The position numbers and the translations under genes are program-made. 13,461 nt of DNA, from assembly GCA_030152585.1 (NCBI GenBank), contig JASLJC010000069.1, positions 1-13,461 of the forward strand, written 5' to 3'. The DNA is from Savagea sp. (lineage in GTDB: Bacteria > Bacillota > Bacilli > Bacillales_A > Planococcaceae). The notes beneath the pieces are model-generated. The model was not told the DNA's origin and did not search any database. It saw nothing but the letters and a program-made list of their open reading frames with translations. Shown here piece by piece: positions 6,023-12,760 of this stretch; position 1 is the stretch's first letter; every line of letters starts with the position of its first letter.

Positions 6023-7690
6023 GTGACAAAAATAAAAAATGAAGTCATTAAAGTGACACCACTCGGTGGTGTTGGAGAAATCGGGAAGTCGATGTATGTC
6101 ATCGAAATTGACGACGAAATGTTTATCGTCGATGCAGGTTTAATGTTCCCTGAAGAGGAAATGCTCGGTATTGACATCGTCATTCCAGATTTTACGTATA
6201 TTGAAGAAAATAAGCATCGTGTGAAAGGGATTTTCTTAACACATGGACATGAAGATGCGATCGGTTCATTGTCTTATTTATTACAAAAAGTACAAGCACC
6301 TGTTTACGGTTCGAAATTAACGATTGCATTAGCAAAAGAACAATTGCATCGTAATCCTGCGCCGACATCTATTCGATTTTTCGAAGTTTCGAGTAATAGC
6401 CGGATGAACTTTAAACGGACACATGTGACATTTTTCCATACGACACATAGTATTCCCGACTCACTCGGAATCGTATTCCATACGTCTGAAGGAGCAATTG
6501 TACACACAGGAGAATTTAAGTTTGATCAATCTGCTAAAGGTGCATATCGTCCGGATATGGCTAAAATGGCAACGCTCGGTGAAGAAGGCGTCTTAATGCT
6601 TTTATCTGATTCTACTGAAGCAGAACGTCCGGGTTATACGACATCAGAACTCGTCGTTCAAAAGCGATTAACGAAAACATTCCATCGTGCAGAAGGACGT
6701 ATTCTCGTCGCGCTTTATGCCTCTAACTTTATTCGGATCCAACAAGTGCTCGATATCGCATACAAAGCTCGTAAAAAAGTAGCAGTAGTCGGTGAAAGTT
6801 TAGAAAGTTACTTCCATATTGGGGTGAAGTACGGGTATTTACATGTAGAAGAAGATGCGCTCGTATCTGTAAAAGATTTAGATCAATATGCAGATGACGA
6901 AATTGTTGTTATTGTGACGGGGAACCAAGGAGAGCCGCTTGCAGCACTCGGTCAAATTGCACGAAAACGTCATAAATATATTCACGTACGCGAAACCGAT
7001 ACAGTATTAATTACATTTACGCCAGCACCAATGATGGAGTTAACGATGTATGGAATTATGGATACATTAGCTCAAGAAGGAGCAGACGTTTTAACGAGCA
7101 AACGGGATGTCCACGTGTCGAGTCACGGTAGTCAAGAAGACTTGAAGTTAATGCTCAACTTAATGCAACCGAAATACTTTATTCCGATCCAAGGTGAATT
7201 CCGTATGTTAATTGCGCATTCAAAATTAGCACAAGAAGTCGGATTAGAAAAATCAGAAATTTTCATCGCAGACAAAGGGGACGTCGTAGAATATCGTAAT
7301 GGAAAAGTTCGTATGTCTGGACGTGTACCTGCTGGGAACGTATTAATTGATGGAATCGGTGTTGGTGATGTTGGAAATATCGTTTTACGCGATCGTCGTT
7401 TATTATCACAAGATGGTATTTTCACCGTTGTCGTAACATTAGACCGTAAAAAACGTACAATTGCAGCGGGACCTGAAGTTGTCTCACGAGGGTTTGTTTA
7501 CGTACGAGAATCTGAAGAATTGTTAGAAGAATCGAAAGAAATCATTCGAAAAGTCGTAGAAAAAGAAATCCGCAAAAAAGGATTTGAATGGGCAGATATT
7601 AAAAAAGAAATTCGCGATACGTTAAGTTCTTATTTATATCAGCAAACGAAACGACGTCCGATGATCATTCCAGTCTTAATGGAATATTAA
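6023..7690 (+). CDS. rnjB: Ribonuclease J2-like protein
   Basis: 555 residues from GTG 6023, the same length as I recall for B. subtilis RNase J2. It is a metallo-beta-lactamase/beta-CASP ribonuclease of mRNA turnover, which in B. subtilis partners RNase J1. Signatures include LGGVGEIGK (14-22), HGHED (74-78), HSIPDS (142-147), GNIVLRDRRLLS (451-462) and the C-terminal TKRRPMIIP. Compared with the RNase J1 motif HGHEDHIGG, the second-metal His is Ala79. The usual GDFKFD is GEFKFD (Glu164), and the usual IPVHGEYRM is IPIQGEFRM (Gln390). This points to J2 and to weak or absent catalysis, so a structural or regulatory role in a J1/J2 complex is likely. It stands between dapA and a GntR gene, as in Bacillus, but without tepA and spoIIIE after it. 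Confidence 0.93.
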   Translation: MTKIKNEVIKVTPLGGVGEIGKSMYVIEIDDEMFIVDAGLMFPEEEMLGIDIVIPDFTYIEENKHRVKGIFLTHGHEDAIGSLSYLLQKVQAPVYGSKLTIALAKEQLHRNPAPTSIRFFEVSSNSRMNFKRTHVTFFHTTHSIPDSLGIVFHTSEGAIVHTGEFKFDQSAKGAYRPDMAKMATLGEEGVLMLLSDSTEAERPGYTTSELVVQKRLTKTFHRAEGRILVALYASNFIRIQQVLDIAYKARKKVAVVGESLESYFHIGVKYGYLHVEEDALVSVKDLDQYADDEIVVIVTGNQGEPLAALGQIARKRHKYIHVRETDTVLITFTPAPMMELTMYGIMDTLAQEGADVLTSKRDVHVSSHGSQEDLKLMLNLMQPKYFIPIQGEFRMLIAHSKLAQEVGLEKSEIFIADKGDVVEYRNGKVRMSGRVPAGNVLIDGIGVGDVGNIVLRDRRLLSQDGIFTVVVTLDRKKRTIAAGPEVVSRGFVYVRESEELLEESKEIIRKVVEKEIRKKGFEWADIKKEIRDTLSSYLYQQTKRRPMIIPVLMEY

Positions 7691-7721
7691 GAGAGAAGCG
7701 ATTGGAACGTTAGGAAGAAGT

Positions 7722-7772
7722 AAATCACGAGAATGGCGGTTGCGCGAAGCATTGCTACTTTCGTGATTTTTT
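7722..7772 (+). terminator. Terminator of rnjB
   Basis: AAATCACGA (7722-7730) pairs with TCGTGATTT (7761-7769), and pairing can continue inward with wobbles and a bulge down to TGC/GCA. Six T follow from 7767. It begins 31 nt after the rnjB stop codon. Confidence 0.85.
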
Positions 7773-7779
7773 CTATAAT
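7752..7779 (+). promoter_or_regulatory. Predicted promoter of the GntR gene, overlapping the rnjB terminator
   Basis: TATAAT at 7774-7779 immediately follows the T-run of the terminator; TTGCTA at 7752-7757 lies 16 bp upstream, within the terminator's 3' arm. A start of transcription near 7786 would put the ribosome binding site almost at the 5' end of the mRNA. Confidence 0.5.
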
Positions 7780-7789
7780 GGAAAAAGTG

Positions 7790-7798
7790 AGGGAGGTG
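7790..7798 (+). promoter_or_regulatory. Ribosome binding site that fixes the GntR start
   Basis: AGGGAGGTG lies 8 nt before the TTG at 7805. Upstream in-frame ATGs at 7733 and 7778 lie inside the terminator/promoter region and have no ribosome binding site. Confidence 0.85.
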
Positions 7799-7804
7799 CT
7801 AACG

Positions 7805-8533
7805 TTGCTAAGTAAAGAAGAGAAAGAGAGAGCGGGAACGATTGCGACAGAAATTATTGAGCAAATTCAGCAAGGGTCGTATGAAGAACATGAAACGTTG
7901 CCGAAAGATTTTGAATTAGCACGTTTGTATCAAGTGAGTCGTGCCGTCATCCAACAAGCGATTCGACGAGTAGAAAAAGAAGGTTATGTTACGCAACGTT
8001 ACGGGGTAGGTGTTTTCGTTAACGCAAAACCTTTATTTGAAGCGGGGATTGAGCAGTTAGAAAGTGTCACGTCAATGATTCGGCAGTCAGGCAGTCGGCC
8101 GGGTACCATATATTTGGACATACAAGACGTAGAGCGAACAGAGGAATTGGATCAATTGTTTCAATCTGACCAAAAACAATACGTCGCGATGAAACGTGTC
8201 CGAACAGCAGATGATGTGCCGGTCGTATATTGTATTGACTATGCGGTACGTGAACAATTGCAATTTGACGGACTCGGTTTATGGAATGATTCCATTTTTG
8301 ATACGATAGAACGAAATACCGGTTATCCGATCGTAAAAGCAGTCACTCAAATTGAGCCCGTTGGATATGATGAAGAAGCATCTATGCATTTGCGTTGCGG
8401 TGTAGACGTCCCATTACTCGCTCTTTATCAGACGCATTATAACGATCATGGGGAAGTTGTCTTGTATTCGAAAAATTATTTCCGTGCCGATAAATTTAAA
8501 TTTAAAGTCGTTCGAACAAGAGAAAATGAATAA
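7805..8533 (+). CDS. ymfC: GntR-family regulator, HutC subfamily (YmfC-like)
   Basis: 242 residues from TTG 7805, matching the size of B. subtilis YmfC. Residues about 12-73 form the GntR winged helix: LPKDFELARLYQVSR, then the recognition helix AVIQQAIRRVEKEGYV and the wing YGVGVFV. Residues about 88-236 are a UTRA effector-binding domain, ending in YSKNYFRADKFKF, which is typical for HutC-type regulators of sugar, amino-acid or other small-molecule responses. Ligand and targets are unknown. It has its own promoter and terminator, so it is monocistronic. The neighbouring ymfF-ymfH-ymfI operon and ymfK are candidate targets only by proximity. A longer reading from 7733 would add 24 residues coded by terminator and promoter sequence and is rejected. 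Confidence 0.92.
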   Translation: MLSKEEKERAGTIATEIIEQIQQGSYEEHETLPKDFELARLYQVSRAVIQQAIRRVEKEGYVTQRYGVGVFVNAKPLFEAGIEQLESVTSMIRQSGSRPGTIYLDIQDVERTEELDQLFQSDQKQYVAMKRVRTADDVPVVYCIDYAVREQLQFDGLGLWNDSIFDTIERNTGYPIVKAVTQIEPVGYDEEASMHLRCGVDVPLLALYQTHYNDHGEVVLYSKNYFRADKFKFKVVRTRENE

Positions 8534-8576
8534 AAAAGAGGCGTTTTCAGCAACGCGCTGGAAGTAGCCTCTTTTT
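8533..8576 (+). terminator. Terminator of the GntR gene
   Basis: AAAAAGAGGC (8533-8542) pairs with GCCTCTTTTT (8567-8576). Inside, TTTTCAGC pairs with GCTGGAAG (with wobbles) around an AACGC loop, giving a near-continuous hairpin of about 19 bp with one bulge. It starts within the stop codon. A and T runs on both sides could make it work in both directions. Confidence 0.9.
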
Positions 8577-8600
8577 CATAATGAGAAAAAGAGGTGTCTT

Positions 8601-9866
8601 ATGTTTCAAAAAATTAAAATAAAAGATCATATTACTGCATATATTCGCCCGACAAAGCAATTTAAAACAGTTACTTTTTTAGCGCAATGGCAAAGTGAAT
8701 ATACAGGAGAGAAAGCTGCTAATCGCGCTGTTTTATCCAATGTTTTACAAGAAGCAACCGAACGTTACCCATCTTATCGACAATTAAAAAAGGAATTCGA
8801 TTTACTGTATGGAACGTCAATGTTTACAGATGTTCAAATGAAAGGCAATATCCATCGTTTTCAATTGATGAGTGAAACGATACATGAAAATTTTGCCGAG
8901 CCTGGCCATTTCGATGCGTGGTGGCGTCTCATGGAAGAAATGGTGATGCGCCCACTCGTAAAAGAAGGGCAATTTGACGAAAAAATTGTTCGACGTGAAA
9001 AACGGTCGATTATTGAGAGAAAAGAAGCAGTATATGAATATAAATCTCGTTTTGCCCGTAAACGGTTATTGGAATGGATGCGTCCAGATGACCCAGCTTC
9101 GGCATCGCGTTATGGAACGATTCAACAAGTAGAAGATGTAACAGCTACGTCATTATATAGAGAATATACACGTATGCTGCAACAAGATGAACTCATTTTT
9201 TATATTGTAGGAGATGTTGATATACAAGAAGTGAAACGTCGCCTCTTGCAACATTTTAATTTAAATCCACAAGTAGAAGAAATACCTGCTTACACATGTA
9301 CAAGTCAGCCGAAAGCACATTACGTACGTGAACAACAATCAATGCAACAAGGACAACTACAAATCGGTTATCGTTTGCCGATTTATTACGGAGACGATGA
9401 CTTTTTCGTCATGCAAGTAGCGAATGGTTTATTCGGCGGCTTTTCGCATAGTAAGTTGTTTCAAAATGTTCGTGAAAAAGAAAGTATGGCGTATTCAATC
9501 TCTAGTGGCTATTCTTCACAATACGGTTTACTTCTCGTTGGTGCAGGTATTGAAGCGACGGAGGAAGCAAAAGCCGTACAGTTGATTGAAGAACAATTAG
9601 ACGCTGTACAACGTGGAGCGATTACGTTTAAAGAGTTAGAAAAGACGAAAAAACAGTTAACGAATAGTTTAAAAAACGCATTCGATACTGCTAGAGGTCA
9701 AATAATGTTATATGAACAGTTCGAACCGTTGTTTGAAAATGTAACGGTCGCTCAAATTGCACAGAAATGGGAAGAAGTAACGATTGCAGACGTTCAAAGA
9801 GTCATGCGTCAAGCGAACCGAGAAGTCGTTTATTTATTAAGTGCGAAGGAGGAAGTCGTACAATGA
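8601..9866 (+). CDS. ymfF: M16-family peptidase-like protein without zinc motif (YmfF-like)
   Basis: 421 residues with the two-lobe fold of M16 (insulinase/mitochondrial processing peptidase) proteins. The N-terminal region where HxxEH should occur (about 40-60) reads LSNVLQEATERYPS, so the zinc site is absent. The C-terminal lobe keeps the substrate-binding signature: FSHSKLFQNVREKESMAYS with Arg291 and Tyr298. This matches the non-catalytic partner of a heterodimeric M16 pair; the following gene has the complementary pattern. The ATG start has GAGGTG 5 nt upstream, after the GntR terminator. The stop codon overlaps the ymfH start by 4 nt, which favours equal production of the two subunits. 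No signal peptide is seen, so it should be cytoplasmic. The substrate is unknown; AlbE/AlbF of subtilosin maturation are distant relatives. Confidence 0.9.
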   Translation: MFQKIKIKDHITAYIRPTKQFKTVTFLAQWQSEYTGEKAANRAVLSNVLQEATERYPSYRQLKKEFDLLYGTSMFTDVQMKGNIHRFQLMSETIHENFAEPGHFDAWWRLMEEMVMRPLVKEGQFDEKIVRREKRSIIERKEAVYEYKSRFARKRLLEWMRPDDPASASRYGTIQQVEDVTATSLYREYTRMLQQDELIFYIVGDVDIQEVKRRLLQHFNLNPQVEEIPAYTCTSQPKAHYVREQQSMQQGQLQIGYRLPIYYGDDDFFVMQVANGLFGGFSHSKLFQNVREKESMAYSISSGYSSQYGLLLVGAGIEATEEAKAVQLIEEQLDAVQRGAITFKELEKTKKQLTNSLKNAFDTARGQIMLYEQFEPLFENVTVAQIAQKWEEVTIADVQRVMRQANREVVYLLSAKEEVVQ

Positions 9867-11149
9867 AAAAAATCGAAGCAGCACAATTAGATGAAGTCGT
9901 TTATTCTGAAATATTACCGAATGGATTGACTGTATACATCATACCGAAAAAAGGGTACTCGAAAACGTATGCGATGTTTTCTACGAAATATGGTTCAATT
10001 GATCGAACATTTATTCCACGCGGGAAAACAGAACGAGTAACGGTACCGGATGGAATTGCTCACTTTTTAGAACATAAATTGTTTGAAGAAGAACATGGCG
10101 ATGCAATGGATACATTTAGTGAACAAAGTGCTTCTGTCAATGCATTTACGTCGGCAACTCGAACAGCGTATTTATTTTCAGCGACCGATCAAATTGAAAA
10201 AAATATTGAAACGTTACTCGACTTCGTCCAAAATCCATATTTTACAGAACAGACAGTTGAAAAAGAAAAAGGAATTATCGCACAAGAAATTCAAATGTAT
10301 GATGATTCAGCAGATTGGAGATTGTATCTAGGGGCTTTAGAAGCGCTCTATGAACATCATCCGATTCGAATCGATATCGCAGGAACAATCGATTCTATTA
10401 ATCAAATTACAGCAGAGCATTTGTATATGTGTTATGAAACATTTTATCATCCGTCGAATATGGTATTTTCAGTAGTTGGTCCAGTCGATCCGGAGCAAAC
10501 AATGAACTTAATTCGACAAAATCAAGCAGCAAAGACGTTTACTCCATACGTTCCGATTCAACGTTTCATTGAACGAGAAGACGGCGCAGCTTTCCATCAT
10601 TATAAAAAAGAAACGATGGATGTCATCAAACCGAAAGTTAATATCGTACGTAAATCGAATGTAGGAGAATTAGAAGGACAAGATTATGTACGACACGATT
10701 TAGCCTTATCGATCGGTTTAGATACGTTGTTTAGCACTTCTTCCCCGTTTTACGAAAAGTTGTATGAAACAGAAGTTATTGACGAATCATTCGGCTATCA
10801 TTTTACATTAGAGCGTTCGTTTAATTTTGTTTCGATTAGTACGGATACGTATGAGGAAGAGAAGTTTATAAACGAAGTAGAACGTCAACTCGCTCAAATT
10901 CAACTCAACGATGATGAAGTAGAGCGAATCATCCGTCGGCGTCTCGGACATTTCGTACGAGCATTGAATTCTCCAGAATTTATAGCGAATCAGTTTACAC
11001 AATACGCTTTTGCAGGAGCGAGTTTATTTGATGTATATGATATTTTACAAACGTTAACGGTAGAAGATGTTGAAAAGGCGTTAAATACGATTGTTGATGT
11101 AAAACAACAATCGGTGTTTGTCATTGAGCCAAAAGAGGAAGACGTATGA
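9863..11149 (+). CDS. ymfH: M16-family zinc peptidase (YmfH-like)
   Basis: 428 residues from ATG 9863, the length of B. subtilis YmfH. The inverted zinc motif HFLEH is at 67-71 (His67, Glu70, His71), and Glu142 in IIAQEIQMYDD is the probable third ligand. The segment SVNAFTSATRTAYLFS (91-106) is the usual edge strand of the active lobe. The C-terminal lobe lacks the RE...Y substrate motif at its expected place (YEKLYETEVIDESFGYHF), which is instead present in YmfF. The two proteins are thus likely one composite peptidase of alpha/beta MPP type. AAGGAGG at 9846-9852 and the ATGA overlap with ymfF support this start; the open frame extends upstream to 9767 but inside ymfF. It also overlaps ymfI by 4 nt. 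Confidence 0.93.
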   Translation: MKKIEAAQLDEVVYSEILPNGLTVYIIPKKGYSKTYAMFSTKYGSIDRTFIPRGKTERVTVPDGIAHFLEHKLFEEEHGDAMDTFSEQSASVNAFTSATRTAYLFSATDQIEKNIETLLDFVQNPYFTEQTVEKEKGIIAQEIQMYDDSADWRLYLGALEALYEHHPIRIDIAGTIDSINQITAEHLYMCYETFYHPSNMVFSVVGPVDPEQTMNLIRQNQAAKTFTPYVPIQRFIEREDGAAFHHYKKETMDVIKPKVNIVRKSNVGELEGQDYVRHDLALSIGLDTLFSTSSPFYEKLYETEVIDESFGYHFTLERSFNFVSISTDTYEEEKFINEVERQLAQIQLNDDEVERIIRRRLGHFVRALNSPEFIANQFTQYAFAGASLFDVYDILQTLTVEDVEKALNTIVDVKQQSVFVIEPKEEDV

Positions 11150-11874
11150 AATGGGCGTTAATACTCGGTGCTTCTGGTGATATTGGCGGAGCGACGGCTC
11201 AACGTTTAGCAGAAGAAGGATGGTCGTTATATTTACATTACGCACATAATCGAAAGCGTGTGGAGCATTTGCAGCAGTTGTTGCAAGAAGATTATCCTAC
11301 ACAATACTTTTATCTCGTTCAATCTGACTTTACAAAACGAGAAGCAGCGGACACTTTAGCGAAACAATTGTTTGAGCTCCAAGCAATCATCGTGGCAAAT
11401 GGTCATGAATTGTTAAAATTGTTAAAAGATACGACAATTGATGAAATTGATCAACTTTGGCGAGTACACGGTCAAAATCCAATTCGACTCATTAGTCTAA
11501 TGTCGGAACAATTAAGGCGACATAAACGTTCTTATATTGTGTTTGTCGGTTCAATCTGGGGAACGACAGGTGCAGCGAACGAAGTGATTTACTCGACCGT
11601 TAAAGGAGCACAACATGCTTTTGTTAAAGCATATGCTAAAGAAGCAGCACCTTTAGGGATTCGAGTTAACGGTATTGCACCTGGTTGGATTGAAACGAAA
11701 ATGAATGCGCAATTTACAGAAGAAGAACGAAAAATAGCGACGGATGTTATACCATTGCGCGAAATTGGAAAACCAGAAGACGTAGCAGAAGTCGTTCAAT
11801 TTTTACTGAGTGGCCGAGCTGATTATATGACGGGCCAAATATTAAACGTAAATGGCGGTTGGTTTATCGGTTAA
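11146..11874 (+). CDS. ymfI: Short-chain dehydrogenase/reductase (YmfI-like)
   Basis: 242 residues, a classical SDR. The nucleotide-binding loop GASGDIGG is at 8-15, the catalytic triad is Ser136, Tyr149 and Lys153 (YSTVK), and the PG motif is IAPGWIETKM (177-186). The usual NNAG motif is replaced by VANGH (83-87). The C-terminal DYMTGQILNVNGGW is as in FabG-like 3-oxoacyl-ACP reductases, and the protein is often annotated that way, but its true substrate is unknown. It is coupled to ymfH by a 4-nt ATGA overlap, so a reductase is tied to an M16 peptidase pair. That hints at modification of a peptide or lipid-related substrate, but this is inference. No terminator is visible after it. Confidence 0.92.
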   Translation: MKWALILGASGDIGGATAQRLAEEGWSLYLHYAHNRKRVEHLQQLLQEDYPTQYFYLVQSDFTKREAADTLAKQLFELQAIIVANGHELLKLLKDTTIDEIDQLWRVHGQNPIRLISLMSEQLRRHKRSYIVFVGSIWGTTGAANEVIYSTVKGAQHAFVKAYAKEAAPLGIRVNGIAPGWIETKMNAQFTEEERKIATDVIPLREIGKPEDVAEVVQFLLSGRADYMTGQILNVNGGWFIG

Positions 11875-11890
11875 ATGTACATACTTTCCC

Positions 11891-11919
11891 TTTTCACATG
11901 TATCGTTATCAGATATGAT
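11891..11919 (+). promoter_or_regulatory. Predicted promoter of ymfK
   Basis: TTTTCA (11891-11896) and TATGAT (11914-11919) with a 17-bp spacer. The -10 lies inside the dyad TTATCA-GATA-TGATAA (11906-11921), which could serve as an operator. Starting near 11926, the leader would be about 26 nt. Confidence 0.45.
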
Positions 11920-11935
11920 AAGGGTAGGGATTAAA

Positions 11936-11943
11936 AAAGGGAG
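11936..11943 (+). promoter_or_regulatory. Ribosome binding site that fixes the ymfK start
   Basis: AAAGGGAG lies 8 nt before GTG 11952. The in-frame GTG at 11943 overlaps this site and cannot use it. Confidence 0.8.
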
Positions 11944-11951
11944 TGTGCAAC

Positions 11952-12743
11952 GTGAGCGAATGGTATTTAGAGTACGAAATCGTCATCGATCGTCCAGGAC
12001 TACTCGGAGATATGGCATCATTACTCGGTATGTTGCGTGTGAATATTGTGACGATTAACGGTGTCGGACAGAATCGTCGTGTGATGTTAATTCGTTCGGA
12101 CAACGAATATCAAGTCAAACGGTTTGAACTGATTGCTTCAACGATGGATGCTGTTGCGATTCGGAAAATTCGAAAGCCGCGACTGCGCGACCGGTTAACG
12201 GTTCGACATGGGAAATATATCGACTGTGTCGATGATCAATGTGACCGTCGTGTTTATCGTTTCGTCCGGAGTGAAATTGGAATTTTAGTCGATTTCATGG
12301 CAGAATTGTTCAAAAAAGAAGGGCATAAACTAATCGGCGTGCGTGGAATGCCACGTGTAGGAAAAACAGAATCAATCGTTGCAGCGAGTGTTTCAGCGAA
12401 TAAAAGGTGGGTCTTTTTATCATCCACATTGTTAAAGCAAACCGTTCGCGATCGACTCGTAGGAGATGAGTTTTCTCCAAACAATATTTTCATTTTAGAC
12501 GGTGTTGTTACGAAAAGAGCAGGAGACGAACGTCATTTACAACTCGTACGTGAAATGATGCAACTTCCAGCTGTTAAAGTAGTCGAACATCCAGATATGT
12601 TTATTGAGCAAACTGATTATACGTTAGATGATTTTGATTACATTATCGAACTACGTACATCACCAGAAGAAGAAATTACGTACGAACCACTTAAACGGAA
12701 TGACGCCTTTCATGGCGGCAGTTTTAATATGTTTAACTTTTAA
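11952..12743 (+). CDS. ymfK: YmfK-like protein (DUF3388): ACT-like domain plus P-loop-like domain
   Basis: 263 residues from GTG 11952. It aligns over its length with B. subtilis YmfK as I recall it, starting EWYLEYEI. Residues about 4-75 look like an ACT domain (RPGLLGDMASLLGML followed by NIVTINGV), a fold that often binds amino acids. Residues about 105-235 hold a possible small NTPase core: GMPRVGKT at 132-139 fits Walker A, and NIFILDG (178-184) with Asp183 could be Walker B. VDFMAELFKKEGHKLIG and HLQLVREMMQLPA are strongly conserved-looking helices. The protein's function is unknown. B. subtilis has ymfJ just before ymfK; here only 77 nt with a promoter-like site separates it from ymfI. 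rodZ follows after 17 nt, so the two are probably co-transcribed. Confidence 0.92.
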   Translation: MSEWYLEYEIVIDRPGLLGDMASLLGMLRVNIVTINGVGQNRRVMLIRSDNEYQVKRFELIASTMDAVAIRKIRKPRLRDRLTVRHGKYIDCVDDQCDRRVYRFVRSEIGILVDFMAELFKKEGHKLIGVRGMPRVGKTESIVAASVSANKRWVFLSSTLLKQTVRDRLVGDEFSPNNIFILDGVVTKRAGDERHLQLVREMMQLPAVKVVEHPDMFIEQTDYTLDDFDYIIELRTSPEEEITYEPLKRNDAFHGGSFNMFNF

Positions 12744-12760
12744 AAAGGCAGGTGTTCATC

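Noticed and set aside
7733..7804. Longer N-terminus for the GntR regulator from ATG 7733 or 7778
   Set aside because: These codons lie within the rnjB terminator and the -10 box of the predicted promoter, lack a ribosome binding site and add residues outside the family's usual length.
8554..8582. Promoter for ymfF with CATAAT at 8577-8582
   Set aside because: The -10 is acceptable but nothing like a -35 or an extended -10 is present at the right distance; left unannotated.
9767..9862. Longer N-terminus for YmfH
   Set aside because: The extension lies inside ymfF in another frame; AAGGAGG and ATG 9863 with a 4-nt overlap fit better, and the resulting 428 residues match the family.
11852..12058. 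Short + strand frame across the ymfI-ymfK gap
   Set aside because: It overlaps both real genes, its sequence has no recognisable family features, and the gap is better explained as promoter and ribosome binding site.
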